This document shows, in pieces, positions 43,731 to 54,045 of a stretch of DNA of 64,000 nt (positions are counted from its first letter, which is position 1; each line of letters starts with the position of its first letter). Both the position numbers and the translations under genes were made by a program. The stretch comes from Erinaceus europaeus (lineage: Eukaryota; Chordata; Mammalia; Eulipotyphla; Erinaceidae). Location of the stretch: the NCBI RefSeq assembly GCF_950295315.1, contig NC_080164.1, positions 107,531,587-107,595,586 on the forward strand, given 5' to 3'. The notes under the pieces were generated by a model, which made no database searches, had not been told where the DNA came from, and saw only the letters and a program-made list of their open reading frames with translations.

Positions 43731-43884
43731 AACATTAAAAACTAAAAAAAGAACATTGAGGACATGAGGCAGGGAGAAGAGTCTAGAAAAGGAGGAACAA
43801 CATCAAGAAGAGGAGACAGCCCCAATTCCATGAGGGCCTGAAGTGTCTTTTACCAGTAATTGTGTTTGTTTCCTTTTTATGTTC

Positions 43885-44238
43885 TGTCGGGCTAGCTTCG
43901 CGGGCGGGAGAGAGAGACGACCAGGGACTCATGGCTGAGTGGTACACACTTCAGTCTTTATTCATGTGGAACGCAGTGCCATCTAAGCTATCTCTAATCA
44001 CAATTTTGTCCTTATCTATCCTGAGGCAGAAGAGTCAGATCTGAAGAGGATGTATGTAGGATAGGGGGTGGGGAGAAGGAAAAAGTGTGCAAAACAATGA
44101 AGATTAAACCAATGCCCTGCATGCAGGGCGGTGCTTAGTTAACAGTGGTTATGTAAATAGAATACAGTGTTAAGCAGAGGGGGTTAAACCAATGAAACAG
44201 AAGGGGTCTTAGAAGCAGAATTTAGAAGCATACCAACA
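43885..44238 (-). mobile_element. Solo-type LTR, minus strand
   Basis: It is 354 bp and on the minus strand runs TGTTGGTATGCTTC to CCCGACA. Flanks atgttc (43879-43884) and atattc (44239-44244) form a 6-bp target duplication with one difference. An AATAAA signal (reverse, about 43957) precedes a U5-like end (gccatgagtccctggtcgtc, gcgaagctagcccga) shared with the LTR at 63472. No internal retroviral genes are present. Confidence 0.88.
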
Positions 44239-44299
44239 ATATTCCTTACATAGTATTTTTACTATTATTAAATTATTGATAAAATAAAAAATATACCAT

Positions 44300-44655
44300 C
44301 ACTGAAAGGGAAGTGAATCTGGGAAACACCAGAGAAAGCCAGGCACTGTTCCTCTTACCTGAGAGAGAAGAGGCAAAAAATGAAGCACACAGGGAAATAG
44401 CAATAGATGCAGGTGTGACTCAGAAAGGAAGTGAAGGTAGGACCACAGAATAAATGAGCAGAAAAAAATATTGATATAGATAGATAATGATAGAGATATA
44501 GTCAACACGTATCTGTGACCTTGAGAGAACTACTGTAGTTTCTAATGGGGGGGGGATGACACAGAACTCTAATGGTGGGAACATTATAGAATTATACCCC
44601 CATTATCTTATAACCTTCTAATCAATGTTAAATCACTAATAAAAATATTTTTAAA
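44300..44655 (+). mobile_element. L1 3'UTR, long form
   Basis: It holds part of the module (tgcaggtgtgactcagaaag, agtcaacacgtatctgtgac), then acagaactctaatggtggga, atcttataaccttctaatca and atcactaataaaaa. Confidence 0.82.
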
Positions 44656-44778
44656 AATGTAAGTGGTCTCTTAACTTACATGCATGAGACCCCAGCACTA
44701 TGTAAAAACAAGGACAATAGACACCACAAGTAGGCATGTGGCGTTCTACTCTCTGCTTTCAGTAAGATGATTTCACTT

Positions 44779-45039
44779 GGGGAGTCGGATGGTAGTGCAG
44801 CGGGTAAAGCGCATGTGGCACAAAATGCAGGGACCTGCATAAGGATCCCGGTTCAAGCCCCCGCTCCCCACCTGCAGGGGAGTCGCTTCACAGGCGGTGA
44901 AGCAGGTCTGCAGGTGTCTATCTTTCTCTCCCCCTTTCTGCCTTCCCCTCCTCTCTCCATTTCTCTCTGTCCTATCCAATAACAACAACAACAAGGGCAA
45001 CAAAAGGGAATAAATAAATATTTTTTTAAAATTAAAAAA
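44779..45039 (+). mobile_element. SINE, near consensus, 15-bp target duplication
   Basis: aagatgatttcactt (44764-44778) and aagattatttcactt (45040-45054) flank it. It has ggggagtcggatggtagtgc, aaggatcccggttcaagccc, ggggagtcgcttcacaggcg, aataacaacaacaacaaggg and a TAAATA tail. Confidence 0.96.
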
Positions 45040-45180
45040 AAGATTATTTCACTTTTAAAAAATAAGATATTTAACCTTGAGTTTTAAACCACCTCATTTA
45101 AACCACCTCAGAAAAGAGTTACTCATTTCTCCCATAGTATCCCCCATGTATATAGGGGTCATTCATGTTATAAACTTCTA

Positions 45181-45345
45181 ATATAGAAGAAAGAGGAGGA
45201 GAAAAAGGGAGAAAAGGAGGAAGGGGAGGAGGAAGAGGAGGAGGAAGGGTGAGAAAAGGGAGGAGGAGGGGGAGGGAAAAGAGAAGGAGGAGGAGGAAGG
45301 AGAAGGGGAGGAAAAGAAGGAAGAAGAAGAGGAGGAGGAATAAAT
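45181..45345. repeat. GGA-rich purine tract
   Basis: About 165 bp of G/A-only sequence has changing GGA, GAA and GGGA units. Confidence 0.95.
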
Positions 45346-45399
45346 ACTAATAGGAGATTAACTAAAATTTAAGATAATCATGAAAGGAATGCAACCCTT

Positions 45400-45640
45400 C
45401 TTCAAGTGAAGCACCCTTGCCTGGGTTCAACCCCCAGTACCACATATACCAGAGCAGTACCTTCTGCTTTCTCTCTCATAAAAATAAACAGATGATTCAG
45501 GAAGTGACACAATGGATAAAGCACTCAACTCTCAAATATGAAGTCCGGAGTTCAACCTCTGGCAGCACATGTACCAGCTTCTTTCTCTCTCTCTCCTCCT
45601 ATCTTTTTAATTAACAAATAAATAAAACATTTTAAAAATA
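45400..45640 (+). mobile_element. Two tandem SINEs of the second tRNA-derived type
   Basis: At 45400-45490 ctgggttcaacccccagtac and accagagcagtaccttctgc occur. At 45497-45640 ggaagtgacacaatggataa, gagttcaacctctggcagca and catgtaccagcttctttct lead to an A-rich tail. Confidence 0.75.
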
Positions 45641-45804
45641 AACAGATTGTTTAAATGCAAAATTAAACTATATTTCCTCACTGTGGCTCCAGGTCACCTT
45701 AATACCCCAAATGCTGTCCTAGTTCTGTCTCTCTCTCCCTCTATCCCTTCCTGGCACATGGTATCCTGCTGTTTATATTTTCACTGCTACCAATTGTTCT
45801 AGCA

Positions 45805-46330
45805 GTCCAGGTGATGGCACACCTGGTTCAGTGCTCAAGGGCCTGGGGTTCAAGCCTCTGGTTCCTACCTGCAGGGAAAAGCCTCACAAGTAGTGAAGCA
45901 AGGCTGCAGTTTTCTCTCTCTCTCATTCTCTCTCTCTTTCTCTCTCCCTCTCCCTCTCTCTCTCCTTTTTTAAAATTTTTTAATATTTATTTATTTATTC
46001 CCTTTTGTTGCCCTTGTTGTTTTTTATTGTTGTAGTTATTACTGGTGTCGTTGTTGGATAGGACAGAGAGAAATGGAGAGAGGAGGGGAAGACATACAGG
46101 GGACAGAGAAAGATAAACATCTGTAGACCTGCTTCACGGCTTGTGAAGCAACCCCCCTACAAGTGGGGAGCCGGGGGCTCAAACCGGGATCCTACGTCAG
46201 TCCCTGAGCTTTGTGCCACATGCGCTTAACCTGCTGTGCTACCGCCCGACTCCCTCTCTCTCCCTTTCTATCCCTCCCTCTTCTCTCAATTTCTATCTCT
46301 ATCCAATAATAGAAAGAAATAAATACATAA
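45805..46330 (+). mobile_element. Main-family SINE split by an antisense SINE
   Basis: The outer copy has gtccaggtgatggcacacct, ggggttcaagcctctggttc and aagtagtgaagcaaggctgc, then a long C/T tract. It resumes at 46253 with the tract and ctatctctatccaataatag. The inner copy is 45965-46252. Confidence 0.9.
45965..46252 (-). mobile_element. Nested full-length SINE, antisense
   Basis: It has ttatttattcccttttgttg, ggataggacagagagaaatg, gtagacctgcttcacggctt, gctcaaaccgggatcctacg and the head tgctgtgctaccgcccgact. It lies inside the C/T tract of the outer SINE, so it is younger. Confidence 0.95.
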
Positions 46331-46613
46331 AACTGTTTTAGACCTACCTGACTTGTACCTTTAAATAACAAACCAGCTGCCACCCCGACTGTTACCTGCT
46401 ATGCAAGATTCGAAAAGGGACCTGCTGGGAGCCTCCCTGGTCACTGCTCAGAGTGCCTCCTGGAAACTAACTCTAGCAATGTCTGTGGTGGATACGGGGT
46501 CTACTCACAGCCTTCTTCTTGCAGCCCCGAGTCCTTGAACTCTGCCCACTCAGAAGCTTGTCACCTGGGAGCAGATTATGATACAACATCCTTTGACTTT
46601 GTTTTATAAATAC
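46331..46613. other. Unique stretch
   Basis: No repeat is recognised. Confidence 0.4.
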
Positions 46614-46621
46614 CAACAGGA

Positions 46622-46891
46622 GGACACTGGGCAGTGGAGCACCCAGTTAAACACACATAGTACAAAGTGCAAGGACCCATGCAAGGATCCCACTTCAAGC
46701 CCTTGCTCCCAAGTGGTGAAGCAGTCTGCAGGTGTCTGTCTTTCTCTTGCCTTCTCTATCTCCCCTCCTCTCTTAAATTCTCTCTGTCCTATCCAATAAA
46801 ATGGGGGTGGGGAATGGCTTCCAGGAGCAGTGGATTCATAGTGCCAGCACTGAGGCCCAGAGATAATCCTGGATGAAAAAAATAAATAAAT
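46622..46891 (+). mobile_element. SINE with 3' extension, 8-bp repeats
   Basis: caacagga lies at 46614-46621 and 46892-46899. It has gacactgggcagtggagcac, cccacttcaagcccttgct, a deletion of the ctgcaggg box, ctctctgtcctatccaataa and ccaggagcagtggattcata. Confidence 0.92.
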
Positions 46892-46949
46892 CAACAGGAT
46901 ATTAACTAAAATATGTGATAATTATGAAAGGAATGGTTTAAGCATACCA

Positions 46950-47125
46950 CATACAGGGCAAGAAATAACTCAGCAGGTAGAATGCACACCTTACATGGGG
47001 CCTTGTGTTGATTCCCAGCATCACAGGAAACACCAAGCACAGCACCAAAAGGGAGCTCCACAGATGGAGGAGCAGTGCTATTGTGCTCTCTCTCTCTCTC
47101 TCTCTCATCTCTCTTCCTACACTGT
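46950..47125 (+). mobile_element. Fourth tRNA-derived SINE type
   Basis: It has ataactcagcaggtagaatg, ccttgtgttgattcccagca, cagatggaggagcagtgcta and a C/T tract. A similar copy lies at 50822-50985. Confidence 0.75.
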
Positions 47126-47224
47126 AAGGGTAGAGAATCAGCAATATTGTGCTGGGGAGACCACAAAGTGGTTTTATATATTTACAAGGCCCTAGGTTGT
47201 CATATCAAAAGTAAATGTGCAATG

Positions 47225-47341
47225 AAAGGACCCAGGTTCAATCCCCTCTTTTGGTGGCAGGTGAGTCTGCACCCTGTGACAGCAGGCTTATACCTCCCTG
47301 CAGGGTAAAGGGGGAGCTTTAAAAAGAGTGAAGCAGGTCTA

Positions 47342-47377
<36 letters not shown>

Positions 47378-47490
47378 TCTCTCTCTGTCTCTCTCCACCT
47401 CTAGCTCCCCCTCCCCTCTCAATTTCCCTCTATTTCTATCAAAATAAATGAATATATATATAGTAAAATATTTAAAAAAAGAAAAAAGTG
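47225..47490 (+). mobile_element. Main-family SINE with an internal insertion and expanded C/T tract
   Basis: It has ggacccaggttcaatcccct, then about 60 extra bases, ctccctgcagggtaaagggg and gtgaagcaggtctacagatc. The C/T tract (47346-47400) is expanded. Confidence 0.8.
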
Positions 47491-47884
47491 AGTCCACCAT
47501 GACTTTAAACCTCTTGGTGTACACAAGTTACTGTGTTGCCAGTGCATGAAATCTAACTTCCCTTGAGTGTAGGCTCTCCACTCCTGTCCGAAGACGTCGC
47601 CGTGACCACTCAGCTGAGCTTTCAGGAATGTGCTGTCAAGCCACTATGAAGAGCTCTCTGCCTCCTCCACTTGACTAATCAGCACTGCTTCTGCAGCCCA
47701 GGAAGCTGAGTCTGCTTCCCATCATCATGTACTGGTCGAGTAAATAAATCGCAGCCACATTGTCGCCCAGGCCTTGAGCAAAGTCATCTCATGAAATGTT
47801 TATCCACAAGGAAAGCCTCTCTAGATGATGATGTGCCAAAATGAAACATGAACAGGAAATATAACCTCAGTTACAAACCAAAGA
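47491..47884. other. Unique stretch, candidate conserved block
   Basis: There are no repeat landmarks. It contains several CpGs (gaagacgtcgccgtgac, tggtcgagtaaataaatcgc), unlike the decayed repeats around it. It could be a conserved non-coding element. Confidence 0.4.
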
Positions 47885-48075
47885 GCGGGGCCATTGAGTG
47901 CTCATATCAGTTTGAGGATCAGGTTTGAGCCCCAGCCGCTCCCCACCTGCAGGGGGTGGTGCTTCATGAGCAGTGAAGCAGGTCTGCAGGTGTCTATCTT
48001 TCTCTCACTCTATCTCCCCCTCCTCTCTCAATTTCTCTCTGTCCTATCTAATAAAGAAATAAAACTTTTTAAGAA
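47885..48075 (+). mobile_element. tRNA-derived SINE, head degraded
   Basis: It has gatcaggtttgagccccagc, ctgcagggggtggtgcttca, gagcagtgaagcaggtctgc, ctctctgtcctatctaataa. Confidence 0.88.
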
Positions 48076-48589
48076 ATACCATTTGTAGAAAAAACTGTAC
48101 TGTAATCCACTAACTCTCAAAGAAAGAGGGGGCAGGGGGACTGTGCAACATTAAGCAATGTTATTAACCTCTCTTGGCTCTCTCCTGTCTCTTATGCAAT
48201 GAATAAATTAATAATACTGGTTAAATCATATGGTTGGAAAACAGAAACCAAGAGCTAAGGCAAACAACACCATAAGTGAGAATATCACTTGGGATTTTTG
48301 GCACTGTTATCATCTCCCTATATACTCTTCCATCTTGACACAAAATGGAATTCCTCTCCCAGAAGGCAAAAGGTCGTCTTCAGCCATTCACTTCTGCCTT
48401 AAGTTTTATTTGCATACCTAGAAAACCTTATCTTGCATCAGTCGGGAGATACTAGGCATACACTGAGCAACCAAATGGGAAGACCCTCTCCCCATCAGTT
48501 GTTGAAGTACAAGAGATGCAAAGATGAAAAGTCTGTAAAGTGAGGAAAGGAGACTACTTTTGTCTTAGCAAACAGACTCTGTGACTAAA
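48076..48589. other. Unique stretch
   Basis: At 48076-48125 a short piece (actgtaatccactaactctc) resembles the last part of the L1 3' end at 43690. Nothing else is recognised. Confidence 0.4.
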
Positions 48590-49556
48590 GATAATAGACT
48601 CAGTGGCTTTTTCCAAAATGAAGACCCCAAATCTAATCTGCTATATTCTTACCTTTAGGTTCCTGTTGGGAAATTGTGTAGATGTGAACATTGGCAGGGC
48701 CCACAAACCACTATATTTCCATGCAAGTATTATTTACAGATCCCCACCATGTTATCCCCTCAGGGTATTGCTAATTCAGTTAAACCCATTGCAACAGTTG
48801 CTAAAGACGCTTCCACCTTCCCAGCATGCCTTTTGCCTCTCTCCACCCCCTTTCCTAGCCAATCCTGACCTGACTTGCCACTTCCAGAATTCTCCTATAA
48901 AAGTTGCTCCTGTTTGCGCTTTCTCTTCTCTTCCCGTCCCCCTTTTTTCTCTTCCACATCCCGACCTGCAGAGGACCTGGAGAAGGGCTGGAAGGCATAG
49001 TTGGAGGCAGCCATTTTGTTAGCTCCACATGGCCTAAAGCCACTGTGTCCACACCCAACTCTGGGTCGTCCATGTAAATAAAGATTTGCATTCCCGCTCC
49101 TCCACGAGTTCCTGTTCTCTTCTCTCTCCCGTGATGCGCAATCCAACAGGTTCTTAATTATTAAACAATTTGCTCTGCTTTATAATTTAATGCTTTTCAG
49201 CTACCAGGTTGCAGATGCTACTATGATGCCAACCTGACTTCCCTAAGTAAAAGACCTCACCAATGTGTCCTAGAACCCCACTTCTCCAGAGCTCTACCCC
49301 ACTAGGGAAAGATAGAAACAGTCCAGGGGTATGGACCCACGTGTTAATGTTCATTTCCAGCAGAAAAGCAGTTACAGAAGCCAGACCTCCCACCTTCTGC
49401 CCCCCATAATGATCCCAGGTCCATACTCCCAGAGGTATAAATAAGAAAGCTTCCAATGGAGAGAACGGGATATGAAACTCTGGTGGTGGGAATTGTGTGG
49501 AATTGTACCTTTCTTATCCAATAGATTTGTCAATTTATTCAATTAAAAAAAATAAA
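48590..49556 (+). mobile_element. L1 3'UTR, short form, split by an LTR
   Basis: It has ctttttccaaaatgaagacc, then the LTR at 48664-49148, then attaaacaatttgctctgct, gctaccaggttgcagatgct, agaccctcaccaatgtgtcc-like blocks and ctctggtggtgggaattgtg, and an A-rich end. Confidence 0.9.
48664..49148 (+). mobile_element. Solo-type LTR, plus strand, inside an L1
   Basis: It is 485 bp and runs TGTTGGGAAATTG to CAATCCAACA. Flanks ggttcc (48658-48663) and ggttct (49149-49154) form a 6-bp target duplication with one difference. It holds CCAAT (about 48859), a TATA box (tataaaag, 48896-48903) and AATAAA (49077-49082) in U3-R order, and a U5 ending cgtgatgcgcaatccaaca. A gcagccattttgttag block is a reverse YY1-like site. 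The 139-codon plus frame here is LTR sequence and does not encode a gene. Confidence 0.92.
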
Positions 49557-50090
49557 AACCTTAGCCTAAAGGCTCATCCAGGACTGGCCATGCTAAAGAC
49601 AAGCAGTCACATCTGGGGCTCAAACAATGGCTGGTATTTATAAAGGGAACCCCCACAATTAGTAAATGGGTGGCCAGGGACCCATGAAGATGAAGAGTAT
49701 GTCTAGAGTCACAGGAATCTGGAACTCCACTTCCTTTTACATAAACACACAGCAATCACGAAGCATTTTGATACACACTGGATGTCTCAGGACTGTATCA
49801 GCTATGTTCAGTGATTTCTCTTGTTTGAGCATGTGAGGGCAGTGCCTTATGAACACAACTGGATCAAGTTAATTTTCTTTGTGGTTTGAAAAGGACAAAG
49901 TCAGCTTAAGTGGCATCAGGAACTATGGGTTAGATAACCATCCTGATAAAAAAGGGATGCAAATCATTGAGGTGTGAGTCATTTACACATGTCGCAACCC
50001 TATCTTGCTTTTTAAAAAAATTCAAGAATGCTCTAGCCTAAAGAAATTCTGCTGTAATTAATTTAATATTCATTTTAAAATTTTAAAATG
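49557..50090. other. Unique stretch
   Basis: No repeat or coding sequence is recognised. Confidence 0.45.
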
Positions 50091-50094
50091 AGAC

Positions 50095-50595
50095 ACTGGG
50101 CAGTGGTGCAACTGGTATAATGCACACATGACCATGTATATGCAAGGATCTGAGTTCAAGCCCCTGTCACCTACAGAGGGTAAAGCTTCATAAGTGGTGA
50201 AGCAAGGCTGCAGGTGTCTGTCTCTCTCTCTTTTCTTTTTCTCCCTTTTCATTTTATAGAATAGAGAGAAACTGGGGTGAGAGGGTGATGAAGTGGAAGA
50301 GAGAAAGATACCTACAGACCTGCTTCACTGCTTGTGAAGTGTCTCCAATGAAGGTGGGGAGTGGGAGCTTGAACCCAGGTCCTCATGCATAGTACTATAT
50401 GTATTTAACCAGGTGTGCCACTGCCTAGCCCCCAGGTGTCTCTTGCTCTCCCTCTCAGTCTCCCTCTTTCTTCTCAACTTCTCTCTGCTCTAGCAACAAA
50501 AGAAAGAAAGAAAATGTTAAAAAAATATATCCTCTAGGAGCAATGAATTCACCATGTAGGCACAGAGTCCCAGCCACAACCAATAAAAATAAAAT
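50095..50595 (+). mobile_element. Main-family SINE with 3' extension, split by an antisense SINE
   Basis: The outer copy has gacactgggcagtggtgcaa, gagttcaagcccctgtcacc and gtggtgaagcaaggctgcag. It resumes at 50433 with caggtgtct, a C/T tract, ctctaggagcaatgaattca and an A-rich end. Confidence 0.9.
50220..50432 (-). mobile_element. Nested SINE, antisense, 9-bp target duplication
   Basis: caggtgtct lies at 50211-50219 and 50433-50441. It has attttatagaatagagagaa, acctgcttcactgcttgtga, gcttgaacccaggtcctcat and tgtgccactgcctagcccc. Confidence 0.93.
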
Positions 50596-50608
50596 AAAAT
50601 TCAAAATG

Positions 50609-50808
50609 GGGGGGAAGCTGGTGGTGCAGCTGGTTAAGTGCACACTTTGCAATGCACAAAGACCTGTGTTCAGGCCCCTGGTCCCCACCTACAGAGGGAA
50701 AGCATCATGAACGATGAAGCAGGGCTACAGGTATCTGTCTCTGTCTCCCTCTATATACTTCTCTCTCCTACTATTTTCTCCCTGTATCTAATAATAAATT
50801 CAAAAATT
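50609..50808 (+). mobile_element. tRNA-derived SINE with 13-bp target duplication
   Basis: aaaattcaaaatg lies at 50596-50608 and 50809-50821. It has gctggtggtgcagctggtta, tgttcaggcccctggtccc, acgatgaagcagggctacag and tatctaataataaattc. Confidence 0.95.
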
Positions 50809-50821
50809 AAAATTCAAAATG

Positions 50822-50985
50822 TGGGGCTGGGAGATGGTTCAGCAGGTAGAGTGCATGCTTTGCCATACACGAGGCCCTTGGTTCAATCCTCAGCACGAGG
50901 GAGCACTCTGGAGAGTAGCAGAGTAAGCTCTACAGATGGTAAAGCAGTGTGTTGGTCCTCTCTCTCTCTCTTTAACAATATAAAA
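50822..50985 (+). mobile_element. Fourth tRNA-derived SINE type, well preserved
   Basis: It has gggagatggttcagcaggta, gagtgcatgctttgccatac, gaggcccttggttcaatcct and ctacagatggtaaagcagtg. The head resembles a tRNA with B box ggttcaatcc. Confidence 0.85.
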
Positions 50986-51255
50986 TTTAAAAATTGGGCC
51001 ATAGTGGCTGTTTGTTAGTGTCATACAGATTTAAGACTCTCAGTTCATTTCAAACACTATAGAAAAACCATGTTTAATGTTTTCAGAATGAAATCTTCTT
51101 TCAAGAGGATCACCTAGAGCCAGCCTTCAGTAATAGCTCCAGGGCTTCCAGAAATGATCTGGAGGAACAAGGAGGAGAGTGTGGATGTTTAAAAGGTTTG
51201 GGTCAACGGTGGCATGAAATGCTGGTCTAGCCATAGCCTCCCCTCTCTCACTGAG
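50986..51255. other. Unique stretch
   Basis: At 50995-51060 a gggccatagtggctgtttgt and gatttaagactctcagttca piece may be one more tRNA-like fragment. Otherwise nothing is recognised. Confidence 0.4.
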
Positions 51256-51273
51256 AGATAGAGATAGAGATAG

Positions 51274-51327
<54 letters not shown>

Positions 51328-51357
51328 GCAGGCAGGCAGGCAGGCAGGCAGATAGAT
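51256..51357. repeat. Compound (GATA)/(GACA)/(GGCA) microsatellite
   Basis: The tetranucleotide changes in steps from GAGATA and GATA to GACA, then GGCA, then back to GATA. It encodes only Cys/Leu/Ser repeat frames. Confidence 0.97.
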
Positions 51358-51480
51358 AGGGAGACAAGGACTGGAAGAGTAGCTCCCTTGTTTTGCCATG
51401 TTTGACCCGATAGAATTGAAAGGAAAAAAAAAAAAAAAGCTCCAAGGCTGTGATCTTTTTCACACTTTCTTTCTTCCTTT

Positions 51481-51525
51481 ATTATTTTATTTTATTTTAT
51501 TTTATTTTATTTTATTTTATTTTAT
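51481..51525. repeat. (TTTTA)n microsatellite
   Basis: About nine TTTTA units form the expanded tail of the following antisense SINE. Confidence 0.96.
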
Positions 51526-51787
51526 CTTCAGGGTTATCGCTGGGCTCAGTGCCAGCACTATGAATCCACTGCTCCTGGAGGCCATATTTTCCATTTTATT
51601 GGACAGGACAGAGAAATGGAGAGAGATAGGGAGACAAAGAGGGAAAGAGACTCCTGCAGATCTGCTTCACCACTTGTGAAATATCCCCCTGCAGGTGGGG
51701 AGGAGGAGCCTTGAACCCAGATCCTTGTGCAGGTCCTTGTGCTTAGTATTATTTATGCTTAACTGGATGCACCACTGCCCAGCCCCC
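51526..51787 (-). mobile_element. SINE with 3' extension, antisense
   Basis: It has cttcagggttatcgctgggc, gaatccactgctcctggagg, ggacaggacagagaaatgga, gatctgcttcaccacttgtg, cttgaacccagatccttgtg and accactgcccagcccc. Confidence 0.94.
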
Positions 51788-52142
51788 CCCCCACTCTCCT
51801 TCTCTGTCTCTTTGTCTCTACTTTTCTCTTTCTCTCTTTCCATATGTATATATCAGAAAAAGTCATCCTGGAATAGTAAAACCCTGTTACTATAGTATGA
51901 CCCCCCCAAAAAAAATGGTTTACCAAACTTGGCTCTGCACAACCGAGTGACAGTCAGTATGTGTTTCCCTCCTGTTCCTACCTCCCATCCATCACTGCCT
52001 CTGATGGCACCAAACATCCATGACCACTGATTAGGTCAGGCTTTAAGGGATATGACTCTTTTTCCAGGAATATTTTTTGTTATTCTTACTTTAGGAACTC
52101 CATGGTATGAAAAAAAATCAGTCATCTAACCAAACACCCCTT
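51788..52142. other. Low-complexity then unique stretch
   Basis: A C/T tract and a tatgtatata bit lie at 51788-51870, then unremarkable sequence. Confidence 0.45.
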
Positions 52143-52157
52143 TTTAAATAAATATTT

Positions 52158-52441
52158 AGGGAGCCGGGCGGTAGCGCAGCGGGTTAAGTGCAGGTGGCGC
52201 TAAGCACAAGGACCGGCATGAGGATCCCGGTTCGAGTCCTTGGTTCCCCACTTGCAGGGGAGTCGCTTCACAGGCGGTGAAACAGATCTGCAGGTGTCTA
52301 TCTTTCTCTCCCCCTCTATGTCTTCCCCTCCTCTCTCCATTTCTCTCTGTCCTATCTAACAACCACGACATCAACTACAACAACAATAAAAAGACAACAA
52401 GGGCAACAAAAGGGAAGATAAATAAAATTTTTTTTAATTAA
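52158..52441 (+). mobile_element. SINE, near consensus, 15-bp perfect target duplication
   Basis: tttaaataaatattt lies at 52143-52157 and 52442-52456. It has gagccgggcggtagcgcagc, aggatcccggttcgagtcct (B box), ggggagtcgcttcacaggcg, the C/T tract and aagggcaacaaaagggaaga. It is one of the least diverged copies in the window. Confidence 0.97.
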
Positions 52442-52499
52442 TTTAAATAAATATTTGCTGATTTGAAAGAAGTCAAAAGCCTACAACTTCCAATAAGTC

Positions 52500-53690
52500 A
52501 TTTCCAACTGGAACAGGTTGACCCACTGGTACCAGCCTGCTGCTTCCTTGTACAGAAGGTTCCAGGATGTAGAAACTGTGAGCTCAGACTGGCAGGGACT
52601 CAGGGGTTACATAGGCTCCTGCACTAAACATAAATATAAATGGGCCCTGGGTCAGGTGGTTAGGGTCAAACAGCTAATTTTATTCATAGATTTTCTTCAA
52701 GATTGGGAGCTATTCTCTGCCCTAATCCAACTTTCTAGCCTTCTTCTATACTCTGACAACACCTTCTCAATTATTTTTAGTCCACCTGCACATTAGCTAT
52801 CAAGTTCAAGCAAAAATTACTGAAGTAATGGTGTCCTAGGAACATATCTAAAATAGACTTCCTAGCTTTTTTTTCTACCCTAATATCTCTTCTCATCTGC
52901 TCTATTTCTACTTTCTGATTCCTGTCTATTAAACTATTTGTCCTGCTTTATATCTTATCACCTTTCAACCACCAAGTTGCAGACATTACTATGATTCCAT
53001 CCTGATTTCCCTGGGCAGATGACTTCACCAATGTGTACTAGAACCCCACCTCTCCAGCGCCCTACCCCACTAAGGAAAGCTAGAAACAGGCTGGGGTGTG
53101 AATCCATCTGCCAATGTCCATGTGCAGTGAAGAAGCAATCAGAGAAGCCAGACCTTCTACCTTCTGCACCCCCTAAAGAACTCTGTTCCATACTCCCAGA
53201 GGGGGGAAAATGATAGGGTGAAGATGACCAGAGAGGCTCTGAACTCCAACTCCATCAGGACCTATAGAGAGAAGAGTAGAAAGGGAGGAACATTCGGCAG
53301 TAGTAACAGGTGTATGTGTGACTTGGAAAGGAAGAGAAGATGGGACCATAGGGGGAAATGGGGTCAAATATATACAAATATAGACAGACAGTTGTAGAAA
53401 TAATAAATGGTCTGGGAGGTGGCTATTGAACTCACAAGCATGAGGTTTCAATCCCTGGCAGCCCATGTACCACAGTGATGTCTGGTTCATTCTCCTCCTA
53501 TCTCCTTCATGAATAAATAAATAAAAATTTAAAAAATAATAGTTAATCCATATCTTCCATCTTAGGAGAACTGCTGTAGCTTCCAGTGGAGGGATTGGTT
53601 AACCAGAACTCTGGTGGTGGAAATGGTGCAGAGTTATTAGCTTGTAATTTTGTAAATCAATACTAAATAACTAATTTTAAAAAAATTAAA
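52500..53690 (+). mobile_element. L1 3'UTR, long form, 1.2 kb, with a SINE
   Basis: It has gtgagctcagactggcaggg, gggagctattctctgcccta, caaccaccaagttgcagaca, agcgccctaccccactaag and the junction catactcccagaggggggaa, then the optional module (53217-53578, less the SINE at 53405-53535), ccagtggagggattggttaa and an A-rich end. It shows best where the module joins the common 3'UTR. Confidence 0.88.
53405..53535 (+). mobile_element. Second-type tRNA-derived SINE inside an L1 3'UTR
   Basis: It has tggtctgggaggtggctatt, actcacaagcatgaggtttc, aatccctggcagcccatgta and agtgatgtctggttcattct. Flanks aataata repeat on both sides. Confidence 0.85.
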
Positions 53691-54045
53691 AAGAAATTTC
53701 CAGGATGCTTCAGACCCTCAGTTCAGGCCATATTTACATTCTACAGACAGAATGTGGTTGGTGAGAGCAATTTTTCACAGACAGATTTTCTTTTTTTTTT
53801 TAATTGTTTTATTTTTTTTAATTGGGGAATTAATGTTTTACATTCAACAGTAAGTACAATTGTTTCTATATGCATAACATTCACCAGTTTCCCATATAAC
53901 AATACAACCCCCACTAGGTCCTCTGAGTCCTTTCTGGGCTTTAATCTTTTACTTTGGTGCAGTATGCCAATTCCATTTCAGATTCTACTTCTGTTTTCTT
54001 TTCTGATCTTGTTTTTCAACTTCTGCCTGAGAGTGAGATCATCCC

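Noticed and set aside
48603..49022. 139-codon plus-strand frame
   Set aside because: It lies within a solo LTR (48664-49148) with TATA and AATAAA signals and shows no protein-family similarity that I recognise.
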